This document shows, one piece after another, positions 1-5,462 of a stretch of DNA of 5,462 bases (position 1 is the stretch's first letter; every line of letters begins with the position of its first letter). Source of the stretch: Alphaproteobacteria bacterium (GTDB lineage Bacteria > Pseudomonadota > Alphaproteobacteria > SP197); NCBI GenBank assembly GCA_022822575.1, contig JAJEBJ010000236.1:1-5462 (forward strand). Direction: 5' to 3'. The notes under the pieces were generated by a model. That model was not told where the DNA came from. It did not search any database and saw only the letters and a list, made by a program, of their open reading frames with translations. Both the position numbers and the translations under genes were made by a program.

Positions 1-656
1 AATCCAGTCCTGGAATCGTCATCTTCACGCTGGTCAATCCGGAACGCCGCGACCAGCTGGTCAGGGGATGCCAGAGTCTCGGGATCGTTTCGGTACCGCT
101 TCTCGATCCGGTTCTTGCGGCGCTGTCGGGTGTTCTCGACCAGCCGGTCAAGGGACAGCCCGGAGGGCAGCATGCCCTCAATGCCGACTATTTCGACAGG
201 GTCGACGCCATCCAGTTCGTCGTCCGCCATGACGACGGCCAGTCACCACACGACCTCGACGATGCCGATGTGATCGTCGTCGGTGTGTCGCGCACCTCCA
301 AGACGCCGACCTGCTTCTATCTCGCCAACCGGGGTATCAAGGCGGCCAACGTCCCCATCGTTCCGGGCGTGGCGCCGCCGGTGGAACTTCTCGAGGCCAC
401 CAGGCCGCTCATCGTGGCTCTCAGTCAGAACATGGAACGCCTGGTCCAGGTCCGGCGCAACCGGATGAAGCTCCTTCACCAGGACGAGGAGAGCGACTAC
501 GTCGAACCGGATGCAGTGCGCCGCGAGATGGCGGAGGCCCGCAGGCTCTACGAGGAGAGGGGCTGGCCCGTGATCGACGTGACACGGCGCTCCATCGAGG
601 AAACCGCCGCGGCCATTCTGCAGTTCTACAGGGAGCGGTTCGGCTCGCTTCCCTGA
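1..656 (+). CDS. ppsR: Pyruvate, water dikinase / PPDK regulatory kinase-pyrophosphorylase (DUF299), 5' end cut
   Basis: The open frame is continuous from the window edge (first full codon at 3) to TGA at 654-656, giving 217 visible residues. The family is usually about 270-280 residues, so roughly the first 55-60 are missing. The P-loop-like motif GVSRTSKT lies at 282-305 (visible residues 94-101). It is preceded by the family block DYFDRVDAIQF and HDDGQ, and followed by YLANRG, NVPIVPG and the C-terminal WPVIDVTRRSIEETA block. Known family role: a cytosolic bifunctional enzyme that inactivates PEP synthase or pyruvate phosphate dikinase by ADP-dependent threonine phosphorylation and reactivates it by Pi-dependent dephosphorylation, setting pyruvate/PEP flux. 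Which of the two dikinases is the target cannot be told from this gene. It is convergent with the oxygenase gene and overlaps its 3' end by 31 nt. It is unrelated to the photosynthesis repressor that shares the name PpsR. Confidence 0.93.
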   Translation, partial: SSPGIVIFTLVNPERRDQLVRGCQSLGIVSVPLLDPVLAALSGVLDQPVKGQPGGQHALNADYFDRVDAIQFVVRHDDGQSPHDLDDADVIVVGVSRTSKTPTCFYLANRGIKAANVPIVPGVAPPVELLEATRPLIVALSQNMERLVQVRRNRMKLLHQDEESDYVEPDAVRREMAEARRLYEERGWPVIDVTRRSIEETAAAILQFYRERFGSLP

Positions 657-1780
657 TCGTCGAGAGCTTCGCGCACCATCCTGTGGAAGTGGTGGACGAC
701 GTGTTCGCCCACGCCGCTGTCCTCACTGTCGACGATGAACCGTCCCTGATCGTAACCGCGCGAGAACAGTCCCCGTTGGACCGATTCACACAGCAGCATG
801 TCTTCCGTTCCGAGCACGTTCTCCAGGTAGTTGCGCCGATCCTCGCTGTCAGGCTTGCCGTCGGGGGAGAACCGGTAACTGATGAAACGCGTGGCGAGGT
901 GGTTGACCGGCACTGCGGTGACGATCAGGAGATCCCCATCCCCGGGCAGGACGTTGATGGTCGTTGTCGGCCATACGTACCAGAAGAGCGAATGGGGCAT
1001 GCGGGCATCCCTGGCAAGGTGATAGGCGCTGTTGTCATGGCGGACGTCCCAGCCCTTCTGACGCGCCGTGATGCCATCGATGGTGTTCTCGTAGGTAGGC
1101 ATGGAGATGATGTCGCAGAACTGCGGGTGCGCCACTTCGCAGTGATAGCATTCGACATAGTTGTCGATGACCACCTTCCAGCCGGCTTCCATGGCCCGGC
1201 CGCCAAAATCATAGGTTTCCGCGAGGGTGAGATCGTTCCAGAAGGGAAGTTCCCGACAGATGTCGGCCTCGAGATTGGGTGCCTGGCTGGCAAGGGATTG
1301 TGCATTATCGTCGAGATTGACGAAGACAAGGTTGCACAGGACCTCGACACGGACGGGCTTGAGGGAGAACCGGGACTTGTCGAAGCCCTCCACGCCATCG
1401 CTGTTGCGGGCGGTGCGGAGCCGGCCGTCCAGACCATAGGCCCAGGCATGGTAGGGGCAGGTGATGGCGGCCTTGATCGTGCCGGAGCCCTCCACGAGAC
1501 GGTGCGCCCGGTGCTGGCAGACATTGTAGTAGGCGCGCAGCTGGTCCGAGCGATCGCGCACCACGAAGACGTCCTGATCGAGAATGCTGCCGGCAAGATA
1601 GTCGCCGGGACGGGCCACCTCGCTGGCATGGCAGAGGTACATCCACGAACGATAGAAGATCTTCTCGCGTTCCAGTTCGAAGATTGCAGGATCCGTGTAG
1701 TAGCGCGATGGCAACGTGTAGGAACGCCGGGGATCGGGCCCGAGCGGACGGGCAAACTCGACCTGAAGAACCTCGGCCAT
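626..1780 (-). CDS. Rieske [2Fe-2S] aromatic-ring-hydroxylating-type oxygenase, alpha subunit (CntA/GbcA-like quaternary-amine group)
   Basis: A complete 384-residue protein, the usual length for the family. The N-terminal Rieske domain binds the 2Fe-2S cluster through C-x-H-x17-C-x2-H (C88, H90, C108, H111 from the chosen start). The catalytic domain carries DNYVECYHCEVAHP: H213 and H218 are the expected mononuclear iron ligands, E210 sits where a bridging acid links the two iron centres, and D327 in the TEDMLLCESVQRG segment is the likely third ligand. A bridging Glu in place of Asp is known from carnitine oxygenase CntA and its relatives, and the NYxECYHC motif is shared with glycine betaine monooxygenase. 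Family role: O2-dependent hydroxylation that leads to N-demethylation or C-N cleavage, in the cytosol, with electrons from a separate reductase. I start at ATG 1780 because GGAGG lies 9 nt upstream; a GTG at 1804 would add 8 residues but lacks that site. It is last in the operon, 57 nt after the hydrolase. The substrate is inferred only to group level. Confidence 0.92.
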   Translation of the reverse strand: MAEVLQVEFARPLGPDPRRSYTLPSRYYTDPAIFELEREKIFYRSWMYLCHASEVARPGDYLAGSILDQDVFVVRDRSDQLRAYYNVCQHRAHRLVEGSGTIKAAITCPYHAWAYGLDGRLRTARNSDGVEGFDKSRFSLKPVRVEVLCNLVFVNLDDNAQSLASQAPNLEADICRELPFWNDLTLAETYDFGGRAMEAGWKVVIDNYVECYHCEVAHPQFCDIISMPTYENTIDGITARQKGWDVRHDNSAYHLARDARMPHSLFWYVWPTTTINVLPGDGDLLIVTAVPVNHLATRFISYRFSPDGKPDSEDRRNYLENVLGTEDMLLCESVQRGLFSRGYDQGRFIVDSEDSGVGEHVVHHFHRMVREALDDQGSEPNRSL

Positions 1781-1789
1781 GACGTGCGG

Positions 1790-1794
1790 CCTCC
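1790..1794 (-). promoter_or_regulatory. Ribosome binding site of the Rieske oxygenase gene
   Basis: On the - strand GGAGG occurs 9 nt before ATG 1780. It is the clearest Shine-Dalgarno sequence in the window and decides the start of the oxygenase in favour of ATG 1780 over the upstream GTG at 1804. Confidence 0.75.
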
Positions 1795-1805
1795 GTATCA
1801 GCACC

Positions 1806-1834
1806 CGGGAATCATAGCACGTGATGCCTTCCCG
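1806..1834 (-). repeat. Short inverted repeat in the hydrolase-oxygenase gap
   Basis: Arms CGGGAA (1806-1811) and TTCCCG (1829-1834) are perfect 6-bp inverted repeats separated by 17 nt. The spacer contains the palindrome CACGTG (1818-1823). The element fills the gap between the hydrolase stop (1838-1840) and the oxygenase ribosome site. There is no T-tract, so it is not an ordinary terminator. It could be a weak mRNA stem or a protein site, or chance. Confidence 0.3.
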
Positions 1835-1837
1835 TCA

Positions 1838-2436
1838 TCAGGCCTGCCAGGAGGCGATGATCTCCGCGGTGCTGCCGATCTCGATCTGGTCCTCGAATCT
1901 CCGGTAGACGAGATCGAGCATCGCCCTGTGGGCGTCCTCATCGGAACTCGTGACGGCGTCATCAGCAATGATCACGCGATATCCACGGTCCACGCCGGTC
2001 ATCACGGTGGCCAGGACACAGACGTCCGTCTCGACTCCGGTGACAACGAGGGTCCGGCAGGCCATGGCGCCGAGAAGATTGACGAAGGCGTCGCTTTCGA
2101 AGGCCGAATAGGTGGTCTTGTCGATGACATGGGCCGGTGGAATGAGGGACCGGAATTCACTCATGACATCGAGCATGGCGGGATCCATCTGCGACGTGGT
2201 GACAGGCGTCCAGCGCCGGTAGTAGGTCCGCCAGGCGCCGCCAGACTCATCTGCCGTGTGGGGCGTCATGAAACGGGTGAAGATGGTGCGCTCGCTGCGG
2301 TGGGTCACGAGACGCCTGACGGCGGGGGTGATGGCAGGCATGGATGGCGTGTGCCACACGGTCTGAGCCGCGAAGAGATCCTGCATGTCGACGACGACAT
2401 GGACCGCGTCCTTCCCGATCGGGCGAATGTCCTGCA

Positions 2437-2437
<1 letters not shown>
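1838..2437 (-). CDS. Isochorismatase-family cysteine hydrolase
   Basis: A complete 199-residue protein of normal length for the family. The Asp-Lys-Cys catalytic triad is intact: D17 in VVVDMQD, K107 in VIDKTTYSAF, and nucleophile C140 in GVETDVCVLATV, with the typical Gly-Val (134-135) cis-peptide position before it. Known members hydrolyse amides or vinyl ethers: nicotinamidase, N-carbamoylsarcosine amidase, ureidoacrylate or biuret hydrolases, isochorismatase. The motifs do not tell which applies here. The protein has no signal peptide, so it should be cytosolic. ATG 2437 shares its A with the TGA of the ATPase gene (TGATG), with GAGGA 3 nt upstream, which suggests translation by re-initiation after the ATPase. 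Its place between a cationic-compound importer and a Rieske oxygenase suggests that it acts on the imported substrate or on a product of the oxygenase. That is inference; an amidase role is the most economical guess. Confidence 0.9.
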
Positions 2438-3479
<1,042 letters not shown>

Positions 3480-3483
<4 letters not shown>

Positions 3484-4253
3484 CGCTCGCCACCGAATTT
3501 CGAGAGGCGGGCAAACAGGAGAAGAGCCGTCATGGAGATCACGATCATGATGGTGGAGATGGCGTTGACCTCGGGCGTGAATCCCTTGCGGATGGCGGAA
3601 AAGATCTCGACGGGGAGAACCGAGACACCAGGAGGTGCCAGGAAATAGGAGATGACGAACTGGTCGAACGACACGGCAAACGCGAAGAGGGCGGCGGCAA
3701 CAATGCCGGGCGCCATGACGGGAAGCTGCACGCGCACCAGCGACTGGAACGGCGTGGCGCCAAGGCTGGCCGCTGCCTCCTCGAGATCCGGTCCGATGCT
3801 CGCCAGGCGGGCACCCACAACGATGATGACATAGGGCAGGGAAAGAGCCACGTGCCCCAGGAGCATGGCGTGAAGTCCCCGCCCGATGCCCGTCCAGAAG
3901 AACAGCACCAGCATCGAGGTGCCGATGATGAGCCAGGGTATGGTGATGGGAGGAAACAGCAGCAGTTGCAGGACCGTGCGCCCACGAAACCGGTATCGGG
4001 CGAAGGCCAGGGCCGCCATGGTTCCCAGCGTGGTGGCGATGAGCGTGTTGGCCAGCGCCACCGCGACGCTGTTGAAACTGGCCTGAAGAAGTCGTTCGTT
4101 GTCTGCCAGATCCTCGTACCAGCGCGTCGTGAACGTGAACGGAAGGGTGTAGTGCACCGAATCGTTCAGCCCCATGACCGCGAGCACGAGAATGGGAAGG
4201 TAGAGGAAGAGCAGGACCAGAAAGAGCCAGAATCGTCCCGCTCCCTCGCTCAT
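3480..4253 (-). CDS. PotC-like ABC transporter permease
   Basis: A 257-residue inner-membrane permease, close to E. coli PotC in length. About six hydrophobic segments are visible, near residues 8-28, 62-86, 96-122, 126-150, 182-205 and 230-249. The cytoplasmic EAA loop, which contacts the ATPase, is EEAAASLGATPFQSLVRVQLP (from residue 158), followed by the APGI segment. FSAIRKGFTPEVNAIST near the C-terminus is typical of the PotC branch. The frame stays open far upstream, to about 5105, but that part reads as arginine- and proline-rich non-family sequence lying over the PotB-like gene, so it is a shadow. Two starts are plausible. ATG 4253 gives the family's usual N-terminus but has a poor ribosome site. 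GTG 4280 would overlap the previous stop as GTGA, has GAGGA 4 nt upstream, and would add 9 residues. I chose ATG on family length; the choice is uncertain. Confidence 0.92.
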
Positions 4254-4276
4254 CAACACCACCCAGCGCGCCTGGT

Positions 4277-5140
4277 TCACGTCGTCCTCATGTGGTTCTT
4301 CAGAACCGGCGCCGACACGGCGAGGATGAGGAGGACGATGGCCAGCAGGATGAACGAGAGGGCGCCACCCAGCGGCCAGTTGGAGACGACGGTGAACTGT
4401 TCCTCGATCACCGTACCGATCACCGTTCCCTTGGGCCCGCCCAGCAGACGCGGTTCGAAGAAGGAGCCGATCACCGGAACGAAGATCAGGATGGATCCTG
4501 CAGCAAGACCGGGAACGGCAAGCGGCAGGATGATCCTTCCCAGGATCGTCCATGATCGCGCACCGAGGCTGCGTGCCGCCTCGAGAAGCGATTCGTCGAT
4601 CGCCTGCAGGGAAAGGAAGCATGTGAGGATCATGTAGGGGAGGTAGGAATGAACGAGCCCGATGATGATGGCAGCATAGGAGTCGGTCAGATCGATGGTT
4701 GGCAGTCCGGGGATCACCAGGTGCACGGCGCGGTCCAGGACACCGTCGGGCCGGAGTACGATCGTCCAGGAAAAGATGCGGACAAGCGCGTTTGACCAGA
4801 ATGGCAGAACGATCAGCAGGAACAGGGCCTCGCGCCAGCGCCCGCGAATGCGTCGGGCCAGCCAGTAGGCGGCAGGGAAACCGATGAGGATGCACAGGCC
4901 GGTGACGTGGAAGCCCATTTCCAGCGACCGCCACATGAGGTCCTGGAGATAGCCCTTGGTGAAGAAGGCTTCGTAGTGCTTCAGTGAGAATTCGCTGACG
5001 TGCTTGCCGAAGGGACCCTTCTTCTGGAAGCTGAAGTAGAGCATGGCTGACAGCGGCAGGAAGATCGTCACCGCCAGCCAGAGATAGGCAGGCCCCGTCA
5101 ACCAAGCGATCGCCCAGCGCCGCCGGGTCTCGATGCGCAT
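4277..5140 (-). CDS. PotB-like ABC transporter permease
   Basis: A complete 287-residue inner-membrane permease of the PotB branch. The N-terminal segment (about residues 9-37) is followed by further membrane segments near 76-95, 104-128, 153-178, 205-227 and 258-280. The family block LPFWSNALVRIFSW (112-125) and the EAA loop EAARSLGARSWTILGRIILP (187-206) are clear. It pairs with the PotC-like protein to form the translocation pore. The start is ATG 5140: no ATG, GTG or TTG lies in frame between it and the in-frame stop upstream. The preceding bases show no purine-rich ribosome site, and a strong stem-loop ends 21 nt before the ATG. The gene ends at TGA 4277-4279, which touches or nearly touches the next permease start. 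Confidence 0.94.
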   Translation of the reverse strand: MRIETRRRWAIAWLTGPAYLWLAVTIFLPLSAMLYFSFQKKGPFGKHVSEFSLKHYEAFFTKGYLQDLMWRSLEMGFHVTGLCILIGFPAAYWLARRIRGRWREALFLLIVLPFWSNALVRIFSWTIVLRPDGVLDRAVHLVIPGLPTIDLTDSYAAIIIGLVHSYLPYMILTCFLSLQAIDESLLEAARSLGARSWTILGRIILPLAVPGLAAGSILIFVPVIGSFFEPRLLGGPKGTVIGTVIEEQFTVVSNWPLGGALSFILLAIVLLILAVSAPVLKNHMRTT

Positions 5141-5161
5141 GGTCAGCGGAGCCGCCGGGGT

Positions 5162-5197
5162 GCCTGACAGTCCGGCGAGATAACCGGACTGTCAGGC
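5162..5197 (-). promoter_or_regulatory. Perfect 14-bp intercistronic stem-loop between binding-protein and permease genes
   Basis: Arms GCCTGACAGTCCGG (5162-5175) and CCGGACTGTCAGGC (5184-5197) are exact inverse complements around the 8-nt loop region 5176-5183. It lies in the 73-nt gap between the binding-protein stop (5214-5216) and permease ATG 5140. No run of T follows on either strand, so a simple intrinsic terminator is unlikely. By analogy with stem-loops after other binding-protein genes (for example malE), it may block 3' exonucleases or partly stop transcription, so that the binding protein is made in excess over the membrane subunits. The structure is seen; the role is inferred. 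Confidence 0.75.
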
Positions 5198-5213
5198 GAA
5201 ACCCAAAGAGGAA

Positions 5214-5462
5214 CTATTCGGCGTACCAGGCCTTCGTTTCCTCCCAGATCTCCAGGAAGGTCTCCCGCGTCTCGTCGGAGAGCGGAGCCATGAACTGGAG
5301 ATTGGCCGTGGCGGCGGGATCGCCGAGCACCTGCCGGTTGAAGGCGTCTTCGGGCAGCTGGTTCATGGCCACGCCATTGGCCGAAGCGGGTGCCCCGACC
5401 TCGGTATCCCAGCGCACGAAGTGGTCCGGACTGACCATGTAGTCGATGAACTGGAGCGCTCC
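5214..5462 (-). CDS. PotD-like periplasmic substrate-binding protein, C-terminal part (N-terminus outside window)
   Basis: Only the last 82 residues are in the window; the frame is open to the edge at 5462 and ends with TAG at 5214-5216. The visible part begins GALQFIDYMVSPD, matching the helix of PotD-type binding proteins that reads FI(N/D)YML.PE, followed by a segment with APAS and the final EETKAWYAE helix. The full family is about 340-370 residues with an N-terminal signal peptide, neither of which can be checked here. Role by family and context: captures the substrate in the periplasm and delivers it to the two permeases encoded next. The ligand-binding residues lie mostly outside the window, so the ligand (polyamine, quaternary amine or other) cannot be named. 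It is probably the first or an early gene of the operon, with the promoter beyond the right edge. Confidence 0.85.
   Translation of the reverse strand, partial: GALQFIDYMVSPDHFVRWDTEVGAPASANGVAMNQLPEDAFNRQVLGDPAATANLQFMAPLSDETRETFLEIWEETKAWYAE

Noticed and set aside
630..654. Imperfect stem at the convergent gene ends as an intrinsic terminator
   Set aside because: The stem has a bulge, is short, lies inside coding sequence on both strands and has no T-tract; it is mentioned only as a possibility under the overlap finding.
1781..1837. A separate promoter for the oxygenase gene
   Set aside because: I see no convincing -35/-10 pair in the 57-nt gap; read-through from the operon is the simpler explanation.
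4402..4434. Short near-direct repeat (ACCGTACCGATCACCGTTCC) in the first permease gene
   Set aside because: It simply encodes a tandem GTVIGTVI in the protein, a coding feature of this permease region rather than a DNA repeat element.
4254..5105. Upstream extension of the second permease into a 541-residue protein, possibly a fusion
   Set aside because: The extension overlaps the real PotB-like gene in another frame and reads as Arg/Pro/His-rich sequence without membrane segments.

Overview
This window is GC-rich (about 60% by eye), densely packed bacterial DNA. It is most like an alphaproteobacterium, a call resting on protein style and gene packing rather than on any marker gene. It holds seven genes and no RNA genes, insertion sequences, CRISPR arrays or phage genes that I can see.

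Layout. The left end (1-656, + strand) is the C-terminal three quarters of a DUF299 kinase/pyrophosphorylase, the regulator of PEP synthase or pyruvate phosphate dikinase. The rest (626-5462) reads on the - strand and looks like one operon. In transcription order, right to left, it holds: the C-terminus of a PotD-like periplasmic binding protein (cut by the window edge); a 73-nt gap with a perfect 14-bp stem-loop; a PotB-like permease; a PotC-like permease; a PotA-like ATPase; an isochorismatase-family cysteine hydrolase; and a Rieske non-haem iron oxygenase alpha subunit. The ATPase start overlaps the permease stop as ATGA, and the hydrolase start overlaps the ATPase stop as TGATG, so the catabolic genes are translationally tied to the transporter. 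The oxygenase gene runs 31 nt into the 3' end of the convergent DUF299 gene.

How the genes may work together. The oxygenase carries the Glu-Cys-Tyr-His-Cys iron-site motif of the group that includes carnitine oxygenase CntA and glycine betaine monooxygenase GbcA. These enzymes attack quaternary ammonium compounds. Coupled to a polyamine-type ABC importer and a C-N hydrolase-like enzyme, this suggests a compact uptake-and-degradation module for a small cationic nitrogen compound, perhaps an amide or other derivative of a quaternary amine. The exact substrate cannot be read from the sequence. The electron-supplying reductase that such oxygenases need is not in the window.
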